Of a stretch of 10,069 nucleotides of DNA, positions 1 through 5,367 are shown piece by piece. Made by a program: the position numbers and the translations under genes. Origin of the DNA: Candidatus Omnitrophota bacterium (GTDB lineage Bacteria > Omnitrophota > Koll11 > Gygaellales > JAHJCI01); the NCBI GenBank assembly GCA_030622705.1, contig JAUXFU010000017.1:1-10069 (forward strand), read 5' to 3'. The notes under the pieces were generated by a model, which made no database searches, was not told the DNA's origin, and saw only the letters and a program-made list of their open reading frames with translations. Each line of letters starts with the position of its first letter. The stretch's first letter is position 1.

Positions 1-768
1 ATCAATTGTATTAGTTTTTGCTACAAAACCCGCCAGAAGACAACGGTCGCAAATAATATTGATCAAACGAGGCGTTCCGGCGGAAAAATTATATATAACA
101 TCCTGCGTCTCCCCGGTAAAATGAATTCTTTCGAGGCCGGAGCCTACAGTTGCCAGGCGATAGCCTATGTAATCCTTAAGTTCCGCCCTTGCTAAAGGTT
201 TAATATGATACCGAACTACGATTCTTTGCTGCAGTTGAATTAAACTCTCCAAATTAAGTTTAAATTTCAGCTCAGGCTGACCAACCAGGATAATCTGCAG
301 CAACTTATCCTTATCCGTTTCCAAATTAGAAAGCAGGCGGATTTCCTCCAGCTGACTGGGCTTTAAATTTTGCGCCTCATCAATAATCAAAACAGCATTA
401 TTTCCCTGCGCCGTCAGCTCTAAGAGGAATTGATTTAACTGCGTAACAAGGGATAATTTCGTTTTTTTGCTTGTACGAATACCAAAATCAGCAACAATCG
501 CTTCCAGCAATTCCTTGGTTGAGAAGTTAGGATTAATAATAAGGGCGGTTCTTATATTCTTTTGCCGCGACTGATTCAGAAAAACACGACACAGAGTAGT
601 CTTGCCCGCGCCGATTTCTCCGCTAATAACCACAATTCCCTTTCGCTCGTTAACCCCGTATACAAAATGAGAGAGTGCCTCCCGATGTGAAGAACTCAAG
701 AAAAAAAAGGCAGGATCGCTGGTTATATTAAAGGGTTTTTCTTTAAAACCATAAAATTCGCAATACAT
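1..768 (-). CDS. ExeA/GspA-type AAA ATPase, C-terminus cut off by window edge
   Basis: My reading of the minus strand from ATG at 768 down to base 1 gives 256 uninterrupted codons with no stop, so the gene continues beyond the left edge. The N-terminus (MYCEFYGFKEKPFNITSDP, then a phenylalanine run) is the usual opening of ExeA/GspA and related secretion or MSHA/exosortase-linked ATPases. Walker A is GEIGAGKTT at residues 50-58, Walker B is VLIIDE at 126-131 followed by AQNL, and a sensor-like strand ending LVGQPEL lies at about 161-167. The family-typical PRLINIICDRCLLAGF stretch is near the end of the visible part. Family members use ATP to help assemble type II secretion or pilus machinery at the inner membrane, often with a C-terminal peptidoglycan-binding part that would lie outside this window. 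The exact system served cannot be told. It is transcribed divergently from the PilZ cluster. Confidence 0.9.
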   Translation of the reverse strand, partial: MYCEFYGFKEKPFNITSDPAFFFLSSSHREALSHFVYGVNERKGIVVISGEIGAGKTTLCRVFLNQSRQKNIRTALIINPNFSTKELLEAIVADFGIRTSKKTKLSLVTQLNQFLLELTAQGNNAVLIIDEAQNLKPSQLEEIRLLSNLETDKDKLLQIILVGQPELKFKLNLESLIQLQQRIVVRYHIKPLARAELKDYIGYRLATVGSGLERIHFTGETQDVIYNFSAGTPRLINIICDRCLLAGFVAKTNTID

Positions 769-777
769 AACTCTATT

Positions 778-805
778 AGTATAACACAAATTCTTGACAA
801 GGCAA
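778..805 (-). promoter_or_regulatory. Putative sigma70 promoter for the ExeA-type ATPase
   Basis: On the minus strand TTGCCT (800-805) is separated by 16 bp from TATACT (778-783), matching 4/6 and 5/6 of the consensus. Transcription would begin around 771, only a few bases ahead of the ATG at 768, which would give an almost leaderless mRNA. No good Shine-Dalgarno precedes that ATG, which fits. Prediction from sequence only. Confidence 0.45.
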
Positions 806-822
806 TTATTCTATGTTAGGAT
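794..822 (+). promoter_or_regulatory. Putative sigma70 promoter for the PilZ cluster
   Basis: A perfect TTGACA -35 (794-799), a 17-bp spacer and TAGGAT (817-822, 4/6 of TATAAT) form a strong match to the housekeeping promoter. The start would be near 829, leaving a leader of about 40 nt that contains the 12-bp direct repeat. Its -35 box directly abuts the -35 box of the opposite promoter, so the two promoters stand back to back and could compete or share a regulator. Confidence 0.6.
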
Positions 823-836
823 AAAAAAGTTATAAA

Positions 837-869
837 CGATTACACAGATTTAGTTTCCGATTACACAGA
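837..869 (+). repeat. 12-bp direct repeat in the PilZ leader
   Basis: CGATTACACAGA occurs at 837-848 and again at 858-869, 21 bp apart, ending one base before the PilZ start codon. It resembles the ACACAGA-rich repeats elsewhere in the window (2346-2389, 4402-4478). It takes the place where a Shine-Dalgarno would be expected. It could be a repeat remnant or a tandem operator; the sequence alone does not decide. Confidence 0.6.
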
Positions 870-870
870 C

Positions 871-1221
871 ATGACAGAAGAAAAAAGAGTATCTCAGCGG
901 GTAAAGGTTAAATTTCCGATACGGTATCAGATAAGAAGAGGCGGATTCTTCGCCTCAGCTTTAACCGAAAATCTAAGCCTTTCCGGCACGCGCCTGAACG
1001 CGGATAGGTTTTTCCCTATGGGGCTCAATCTCAATCTTGAACTGAATATTTTATCAAATATAATTAATCCGGTAGGAAGAGTAGCCTGGTCGCAGCCTCT
1101 GACACATTCCAATCGATATCAAATGGGAATCGAATTTATCGAGCTTAATCCCAAAGATAAAAATTATCTTTCTGATTATATCAATATGCGTATTGTCAAA
1201 CCTGACTCAACGGAGGAATAA
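871..1221 (+). CDS. PilZ-domain protein (first of two)
   Basis: This 116-residue protein is essentially one PilZ domain. The two c-di-GMP-binding signatures are present: R6-x3-R10 at the N-terminus and N34-x-S36-x2-G39 (NLSLSG), followed by beta-rich sequence ending in GIEFIELNPKDKNYLSDYI, the usual PilZ close. Stand-alone PilZ proteins are cytoplasmic c-di-GMP receptors that act on motility, pili, polysaccharide export or transcription. The partner here is not evident. No Shine-Dalgarno precedes the ATG and no better upstream in-frame start exists, so initiation may be weak or unusual. The gene is first after the TTGACA promoter and its stop codon is immediately followed by the next gene's ATG. 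Confidence 0.88.
   Translation: MTEEKRVSQRVKVKFPIRYQIRRGGFFASALTENLSLSGTRLNADRFFPMGLNLNLELNILSNIINPVGRVAWSQPLTHSNRYQMGIEFIELNPKDKNYLSDYINMRIVKPDSTEE
1212..1216 (+). promoter_or_regulatory. Strong ribosome binding site for the zinc-ribbon microprotein
   Basis: GGAGG lies inside the last codons of the first PilZ gene, 5 bp before the ATG at 1222. It is the clearest Shine-Dalgarno in the left half of the window and is the main reason for treating the following short reading frame as a real gene. Confidence 0.75.
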
Positions 1222-1377
1222 ATGACTGGTAAAAAGACAGAGGAGCAGACTAATTGCCCTGGATGTGGAAAACAAATCACAAAAATCAAACGCTATTATC
1301 GCAACGAAAAATACTATTGCGATAAAAAATGCTGGAGAAAAAGCATAGCCCCCAAAGAAGCTGATCAAAAAACCTAA
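1222..1377 (+). CDS. Small zinc-ribbon protein, 51 residues
   Basis: A short frame starts directly after the stop of the first PilZ gene and ends two bases before the ATG of the second. The translation has two paired-cysteine knuckles, C12-PG-C15-GK and C33-DKK-C37-W, separated by a basic, aromatic stretch (KRYYRNEKYYC). This is a C-x2-C-x17-C-x3-C pattern typical of a single treble-clef or ribbon zinc site. The remainder is lysine-rich with no signal peptide or membrane segment, so it should be cytoplasmic and may bind nucleic acid or a partner protein. The strong GGAGG site, tight packing and patterned cysteines argue that it is expressed. I do not recognise a named family. Its position between two PilZ genes suggests shared control, but the role is unknown. 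Confidence 0.8.
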   Translation: MTGKKTEEQTNCPGCGKQITKIKRYYRNEKYYCDKKCWRKSIAPKEADQKT

Positions 1378-1379
1378 AT

Positions 1380-1745
1380 ATGTATATCAATCCATTAACT
1401 AAAACAGACAGAAGATGTAATCCCCGCATAAAACAGCAGATTCCTTTAAAAATAAGATTAGACGATTATGATTTAGTCGGACATACTCATGACATAAGCT
1501 GCCTGGGGACCTACTGTACAATAAATAAATATATAGCGCCCTTTTCAATAGTTTCCATCATCCTGCTTTTACCTCTAACACAAAACAATAAAAAGACTAT
1601 TTGTAATGTCCAGTGTCAGGGAGTAGTAGTTAGAACCGAAACGGATCCGGCAAACAGCAAACAATACAATACCGCTATTTATTTCAATAGGTTAAAGCAG
1701 TCTGAAAGGCTCAAATTATTACGATATGTCCAGCAGTATCTATGA
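1380..1745 (+). CDS. PilZ-domain protein (second of two)
   Basis: This 121-residue protein is a second single-domain PilZ. It carries R12-x3-R16 (RRCNPRI) and D38-x-S40-x2-G43 (DISCLG), the two elements that clasp c-di-GMP. It is clearly diverged from the first PilZ protein: it has several cysteines (C13, C41, C46 and others), a hydrophobic IVSIILLLPL strand, and a different C-terminus (RLKLLRYVQQYL). They are therefore not a recent tandem duplication. The ATG follows the microprotein stop by two bases with no evident Shine-Dalgarno, which suggests translational coupling. It is probably a c-di-GMP effector in the same transcript; its target is not visible. Confidence 0.85.
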   Translation: MYINPLTKTDRRCNPRIKQQIPLKIRLDDYDLVGHTHDISCLGTYCTINKYIAPFSIVSIILLLPLTQNNKKTICNVQCQGVVVRTETDPANSKQYNTAIYFNRLKQSERLKLLRYVQQYL

Positions 1746-1763
1746 ATATAAACCCCGAAAGTA

Positions 1764-2297
1764 ATGCCCCAAGCCCTTGCCCCCGCGCGTAAAAACAGGA
1801 TGAAACTATTCGTTGGATTTATCTTTGCCAAACAAGACAGCTACCTCAAGGCCAAACATATCTTAGAAAGAAAATTTGGGCAAGTCGATTTCGAGAGTCA
1901 AAATATTCCATTCAATCATACCCGATATTACGAAAAGGAATTTGGAATTAATCTTCAACGTAAATTCCTAAGCTCAAAAAAATTAATCAAGGCAGAAACC
2001 TTAGCGCGGATTAAAATTATTACCAATAGAGCAGAAAAAACGCTTAGCCGTCACGGCAAACGCCAAATTAATATAGATCCGGGTATTTTAAATCTGAGCA
2101 AAGTAATACTTGCTACCACCAAGGATTACAGTCACCGTATTCCTCTTACCGCAGGAATCTACGCGGAGGCAACGCTTTGCTTCCAAAACAGGAATTTTCA
2201 TCCCTGGCCATGGACTTATCCGGATTACAAAACCCCGGAATATATCCAAATATTTAACACTATCCGGGAAATATACTTTAAACAAATCAAAAACTAA
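1764..2297 (+). CDS. DUF4416 family protein
   Basis: The 177-residue product has the recognisable signature set of DUF4416: KLFVGFIFA near the N-terminus, a FGQVDFESQ...PFNHTRYYEKEFG stretch, RQINIDPGILNLSKVILATTKDYSHRIPL in the middle, and PWTYPDYKTPEYI near the end. The length is normal for the family. No biochemical function is established to my knowledge. The gene sits 18 bp after the second PilZ gene and probably shares its transcript. The start is uncertain: ATG at 1764 gives the short proline/alanine-rich lead common before KLF in this family, while ATG at 1800 would begin exactly at MKLFVGF. Neither has a strong Shine-Dalgarno. Confidence 0.88.
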   Translation: MPQALAPARKNRMKLFVGFIFAKQDSYLKAKHILERKFGQVDFESQNIPFNHTRYYEKEFGINLQRKFLSSKKLIKAETLARIKIITNRAEKTLSRHGKRQINIDPGILNLSKVILATTKDYSHRIPLTAGIYAEATLCFQNRNFHPWPWTYPDYKTPEYIQIFNTIREIYFKQIKN

Positions 2298-2345
2298 AAT
2301 CAGTACTAAGTTGTAAGGATTAAGGCTTAAGTAAAAAAACTCTCT

Positions 2346-2389
2346 AACCACAGGAATCACAGAGTGTAAAATAAGAGAACACAGAGAAA
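2346..2389. repeat. ACCACAG/CACAGAG intergenic repeat copy
   Basis: The 111-bp gap between the DUF4416 and radical SAM genes contains AACCACAGGAATCACAGAG followed by GAACACAGAGAAA. The same wording recurs at 4402-4430 (AACCACAGAG, CGCAGAGACACAAAG) and, more loosely, at 837-869. This looks like a dispersed short intergenic repeat and not a gene-specific regulator. I see no clear promoter in the rest of the gap. Confidence 0.55.
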
Positions 2390-2408
2390 TACATACGTTA
2401 TAACTGCC

Positions 2409-3362
2409 ATGTATCCTTCATATTTAGAATATTACAACAATGGAGAGTTAGAGAAAAGAACCCAAGAAGCGTTCCGCCTGCTTGAGGCTTGTTGTCTTTG
2501 CCCGCGTAAATGCGGGGTAAATCGAATCAAAGATGAAAAGGGCTTTTGCATGACAGGATCTCTGGCTCGTGTTTACAGCTATATGCCGCATTTTGGAGAA
2601 GAACCACCTATCTCTGGCCGTTGCGGTTCAGGCACAATTTTTTTCTCCGGCTGCAATATGGCTTGCGTTTACTGTCAAAACTATAAATTCAGCCAGTTGG
2701 ATGCGGGTAGAGAGGTAGAACCTGAAGAATTAGCGCAATTTATGCTACAGCTGCAAGAATTAGGCTGCCATAATATAAATCTGGTAACCCCCACGCATAT
2801 CTTACCTCAAATCCTGAAAGCCCTAACCCTGGCAATAACCAAAGGCCTAAGATTGCCCCTGGTGTATAATACAAGCGGTTATGAGCTGCCCGAAATAATC
2901 AAACTTTTAAATGGCATAGTTGATATCTTTCTTGCTGATATGCGCTATGCCGATAAAGAAGTATCTTTAAGATATTCAAATGCCCCTGATTACCCCGAAT
3001 ATAATCAAGCTGCGATTAAACAGATGCATCAGCAGGCCAAAAATGATGAATTTGATAAGCAGGGCTTAATAAAGAAGGGGCTGGTTATCCGTCATCTGGT
3101 TCTACCGAATAATATTGCCGGAACAACCGAAATTATCCGCTTTATTGCCCGGGAAATTTCTCCCCAGACCCATATCAGCCTAATGAGTCAATATTTACCC
3201 TGTTATAAGGCAGAAGGGATCCTTAAGCTTTCCCGGCGTATATCAACGGCTGAATACGCCCAGGCGCAGGCAACAATGCTCAATTCCGGGCTCTCTAACG
3301 GATGGCTACAGGAATCAGGCGGGCTGGCAAAGCTTGCAGGAACAAACATAAAGCCTGTTTAG
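2409..3362 (+). CDS. Radical SAM protein, PflX/COG1313 type
   Basis: The 317-residue protein begins MYPSYLEYYNNGELEKR, the usual PflX-type opening, then a cysteine cluster CCLCPRKCGVNR with a further Cys at 47. The radical SAM cluster motif is C82-x3-C86-x2-C89 (CNMACVYC), which binds a 4Fe-4S cluster and S-adenosylmethionine. It continues with LVTPTHILPQ, YNTSGYE and DIFLADMRYAD, all typical of this group, and the length is normal. The family is related to pyruvate formate-lyase activases but is a separate, poorly characterised branch; some members are annotated as activating enzymes without proof. No glycyl-radical enzyme lies nearby, so the substrate is unknown. The enzyme would be cytoplasmic and oxygen-sensitive. 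No Shine-Dalgarno is evident before the ATG, but the family-like N-terminus supports this start. Confidence 0.9.
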   Translation: MYPSYLEYYNNGELEKRTQEAFRLLEACCLCPRKCGVNRIKDEKGFCMTGSLARVYSYMPHFGEEPPISGRCGSGTIFFSGCNMACVYCQNYKFSQLDAGREVEPEELAQFMLQLQELGCHNINLVTPTHILPQILKALTLAITKGLRLPLVYNTSGYELPEIIKLLNGIVDIFLADMRYADKEVSLRYSNAPDYPEYNQAAIKQMHQQAKNDEFDKQGLIKKGLVIRHLVLPNNIAGTTEIIRFIAREISPQTHISLMSQYLPCYKAEGILKLSRRISTAEYAQAQATMLNSGLSNGWLQESGGLAKLAGTNIKPV

Positions 3363-3367
3363 AGAGA

Positions 3368-3412
3368 CGCGGATTACCGCGGATGTTCGGGGGGACGTTC
3401 CCTAAGGGGACG
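3368..3412. repeat. GC-rich hairpin/repeat remnant with GGGGACGTTCCC
   Basis: Just after the radical SAM stop codon are CGCGG-ATTA-CCGCG (3368-3381, perfect 5-bp stem) and CGTTCCC-TAA-GGGGACG (3396-3412, 7-bp stem with one G-T pair), preceded by GGGGGA. GGGGACG occurs twice. No T-run follows, so it is a poor intrinsic terminator. The GGGGACGTTCCC wording resembles REP-like palindromes spread by REP-associated transposases in some genomes; that link is inference. The rest of the gap to 3527 shows only a possible promoter near its end. Confidence 0.5.
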
Positions 3413-3515
3413 CCCTGACCTGTTGTAACTATTTAAATTTCAGTCAGTTCCAAAAGTGCCTTGAAGAAATTGCCTCTGTGCGAAAAAACTGTTAGATTCA
3501 TTCTATATGCTATTG

Positions 3516-3521
3516 TATACT
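3516..3521 (+). promoter_or_regulatory. Possible -10 box for the lipoprotein gene
   Basis: TATACT (5/6 of the consensus) stands between two possible start codons of the lipoprotein gene (3507 and 3528). The matching -35 region around 3492-3498 is poor. If used, transcription would begin about at the 3528 ATG, making the message leaderless and ruling out the 3507 start for that transcript. Confidence 0.3.
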
Positions 3522-3527
3522 CATAAT

Positions 3528-3959
3528 ATGCAAATACAGATCAAACGTAGCGCTGCCGTAAGATTAACCGGTTTGTTTATAATTATTTGTATAAGTCTAA
3601 CCGGTTGCGCGAATTTAGGCAAAAAGACATCCAGCATGCGCAACTTGATTAAATTAGGACAAGACGCAAAAGCAAAAGAGAAAACACTGCAACAAGAAAC
3701 ATTGAATTTCCAAAGAGTAAAAACGCAGATTATCAACAACAAAATAACTGAAGGGATCTCCCGGGATACTGCCCTTAAAAGATTCGGAGAGCCCATTTTA
3801 ATCTTCCCCGAAACAGAAGGCGAAAGATGGATATATAAACCCAGCCAGGCCGGCTGGGTTGGTGGAGAAAAAATATACCTATTTTTTAATATAAACGGCG
3901 ATTTACTCAGTTGGAAATGCGTTAACCTGAATTGCCGGTCAATCAGTCAACCCCATTAG
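3528..3959 (+). CDS. BamE/SmpA-like outer-membrane lipoprotein
   Basis: From ATG 3528 the product is 143 residues. It has a lipoprotein signal peptide: basic MQIQIKRS start, hydrophobic LTGLFIIICISL core and lipobox LTGC with Cys27 as the lipidated residue. Position +2 is Ala, so outer-membrane sorting is expected. A charged helical stretch (about 40-70) follows, then a small domain reading ITEGISRDTALKRFGEPI...RWIYKP...KIYLFFNINGDLLSW. This matches the BamE/SmpA-type pattern of 'helix, xxxGEP, WxY, YLxFxxxGxL'. BamE helps the BAM complex insert outer-membrane proteins, but many lipoproteins share the fold, so the role here is unproven. An in-frame ATG at 3507 would add seven residues ahead of the basic region; I prefer 3528. 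Neither start has a Shine-Dalgarno. Confidence 0.78.
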   Translation: MQIQIKRSAAVRLTGLFIIICISLTGCANLGKKTSSMRNLIKLGQDAKAKEKTLQQETLNFQRVKTQIINNKITEGISRDTALKRFGEPILIFPETEGERWIYKPSQAGWVGGEKIYLFFNINGDLLSWKCVNLNCRSISQPH

Positions 3960-3981
3960 AAGACTTCGTTCTCTAACGGGG
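3951..3981 (+). terminator. Hairpin spanning the lipoprotein stop codon
   Basis: CCCCATTAGAAGAC pairs with GTTCTCTAACGGGG around a TTC loop: 14 positions with two mismatches and one G-T pair. The left arm contains the lipoprotein stop codon (TAG, 3957-3959). The downstream bases are TAAAATAGAG and not a T-run, so it is at best a weak terminator. It could instead be an mRNA-stability or processing structure, or a repeat copy, between the lipoprotein and the thioesterase gene 23 bp further on. Confidence 0.5.
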
Positions 3982-4003
3982 TAAAATAGAGTAATCCAGG
4001 CAC

Positions 4004-4390
4004 ATGAAAATAAGAATCTTTTATCACCATACTGACTGCGGAGGAGTAGTTTATTATGCCAATTACCTAAAATTCCTGGAGGAGGCGCGTACGGAATTCT
4101 TAGAACAAAAAGGCATCTTAATCAGGCAACTATTAAAACACAACACGCAATTTATAGTTTATCGGCAGGAAATAGATTATAAATCACCTGCTTTCTATGC
4201 GGATACTCTTCAGGTAGACGCACAGCTTGTTAAAATTTCCGCCGCCAAACTTGAATTTGAATACGAGATAAAAAATCAGGATGGCCTAATCATCTGCGCC
4301 GCAAAGACGGTTATGGCCTACGTAGGCACTGACTTTAAACCAATACCCATCCCGGAGCAAATCAGGCAAAAATTAACACACAAGGAATAA
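4004..4390 (+). CDS. ybgC: YbgC-type acyl-CoA thioesterase (hotdog fold)
   Basis: The 128-residue protein shows the 4-hydroxybenzoyl-CoA thioesterase/YbgC active-site signature near the N-terminus: YHHTDCGGVVYYANYLKFLEEARTEFL, with D11 as the expected catalytic acid. Further on are the family strand patterns VYRQEIDYKSPAFYADTLQV and LIICAAKTVMAYV. These small cytosolic hotdog enzymes hydrolyse acyl-CoA thioesters; YbgC in proteobacteria is linked to phospholipid metabolism and lies beside tol-pal, which is not seen here. The length is normal. Shine-Dalgarno support is weak (CAGG 3 bp before the ATG). It follows the lipoprotein gene and may be cotranscribed despite the intervening hairpin. Substrate chain length cannot be read from the sequence. 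Confidence 0.87.
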   Translation: MKIRIFYHHTDCGGVVYYANYLKFLEEARTEFLEQKGILIRQLLKHNTQFIVYRQEIDYKSPAFYADTLQVDAQLVKISAAKLEFEYEIKNQDGLIICAAKTVMAYVGTDFKPIPIPEQIRQKLTHKE

Positions 4391-4401
4391 GGGGTTATTT
4401 T

Positions 4402-4478
4402 AACCACAGAGACGCAGAGACACAAAGAAAAAAGGCTTAAAAGATGAAACCACAAGATTTCACAGATTGTCACAAAAT
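4402..4478. repeat. Two ACCACAG/ACCACAAG repeat units
   Basis: The first part of the 206-bp gap between thioesterase and methyltransferase holds AACCACAGAG, CGCAGAGACACAAAG (4402-4430), then AAACCACAAGATTTCACAG and TTGTCACAAAAT (4447-4478). Both begin with an AACCACA motif followed by CACAGA-like words at roughly 9-10 bp steps, as at 2346-2389. They look like different subfamilies of one class of dispersed repeat. Confidence 0.6.
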
Positions 4479-4491
4479 CAAAAAACTTATA

Positions 4492-4570
4492 TAACCACGA
4501 ATTAACACCAATGAACACTAATGGGTTTAATTTTAAAGACTTTTTAATAATTCGTGTTCATTCGTGGTTA
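4492..4570 (-). repeat. Palindromic AACCACGAAT element, copy A
   Basis: The arms TAACCACGAATTAACACCAAT (4492-4512) and its near reverse complement (4550-4570) match at 19 of 21 positions. The 37-bp interior includes AATGGGTTTAATTTT at 4520-4534. The reverse complement of the whole 79-bp element aligns along its length with the copy at 6025-6120, including a 15-base identical core. This makes it a mobile-like or dispersed palindromic repeat and not a simple terminator. The strand given is relative to copy B. The rest of the gap (4571-4596) leads to the methyltransferase start, with GGGGA at 4582-4586 as a modest ribosome binding site. Confidence 0.8.
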
Positions 4571-4596
4571 CAATGGGTTTTGGGGATTAAATCAGC

Positions 4597-5367
4597 ATGA
4601 GAGGAAAAAAGCTGCGCCGTTCAATGGATAATCCGGATTCGATGCTTTTATATGGAAAGAATTCTGTCCTCGAAAGACTAAGAACGAATCCCGAAAGCAT
4701 AAGAGAGATATTTTTACACGAGGACTTTAACACGCCAAGCATAGAGAGATTAATAAAAAGAAATAAAATTTCCGCGGACTACCTATCTTTTCCTAAATTA
4801 GCCGGGATTAAACGAGCCGAAAACCTTCAGGGAATTATTGCCAGAGTAGATAAGTTTAAATATAGCTCATTCGAAGAACTGCTGACTCAACCTAAAAACA
4901 AGCGCCTGACGCCTATATTCTTAGACAAGATATTTGACCCTCAGAACTTAGGGGCTATTATCCGCACCGCGGCCTGTTTTGGCAAATTCACAATTGTTAT
5001 CCCTCGATTTAGGGCTTGCGAGATTACAGAAGCAGTTTTGCACATAGCCTCAGGAAGTGAGAATCACATCCGCATCTCAATGGTATCCAATCTGACTAAT
5101 GCCATAATTGCGGCAAAAAAATCCGGCTATTGGATTATGGGTACCTTTGCAGCCGGAGACGCCAAGGATATAAATAAAATCTCCCTGCCGTTTCCTCTGG
5201 GGCTTGTATTAGGCTCCGAAGGAGAGGGGATTCATTATGGAGTACAAAAACAGCTTGATATAAAAGCCCGTATTCCTATGAAGGCAGATAAGCTTTCGTT
5301 TAATGTGGCTATGGCCTGCGCTATTTTTTGCTATGAGATATCAAAACAAAAAACAACACCCGTATGA
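4597..5367 (+). CDS. rlmB: SpoU/TrmH-family RNA 2'-O-ribose methyltransferase, RlmB-like
   Basis: The 256-residue protein has an N-terminal substrate-binding region opening with LLYGKNSVLERL (about 17-28), a LQGIIARVDKF transition (77-87), and a C-terminal SPOUT domain. The three SpoU motifs are clear: DPQNLGAIIRTA at 114-125, LVLGSEGEGI at 203-212 and IPM...LSFNVAMA at 226-240. R123 and N236 are in the places expected for catalysis and cofactor binding. RlmB methylates the 2'-OH of a guanosine in 23S rRNA; other close SpoU enzymes modify tRNA, so the exact target is inferred. The length fits. The start is uncertain: ATG 4597 has a GGGGA site 10 bp upstream, while in-frame ATGs at 4624 and 4642 would trim a basic N-terminus. 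The 3' end overlaps the next gene as ATGA, implying coupling. Confidence 0.88.
   Translation: MRGKKLRRSMDNPDSMLLYGKNSVLERLRTNPESIREIFLHEDFNTPSIERLIKRNKISADYLSFPKLAGIKRAENLQGIIARVDKFKYSSFEELLTQPKNKRLTPIFLDKIFDPQNLGAIIRTAACFGKFTIVIPRFRACEITEAVLHIASGSENHIRISMVSNLTNAIIAAKKSGYWIMGTFAAGDAKDINKISLPFPLGLVLGSEGEGIHYGVQKQLDIKARIPMKADKLSFNVAMACAIFCYEISKQKTTPV

Noticed and set aside
1742..1792. Short frame starting with an ATGA overlap at the second PilZ stop and ending after 16 codons
   Set aside because: It is in a different frame from DUF4416, ends quickly and shows no motif. I considered a frameshifted DUF4416 start but the downstream ATG frames already give the normal family N-terminus.
2088..2360. 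Minus-strand open frame of 90 codons over the end of the DUF4416 gene
   Set aside because: It is antisense to conserved DUF4416 motifs, has no recognisable product and no ribosome binding site.
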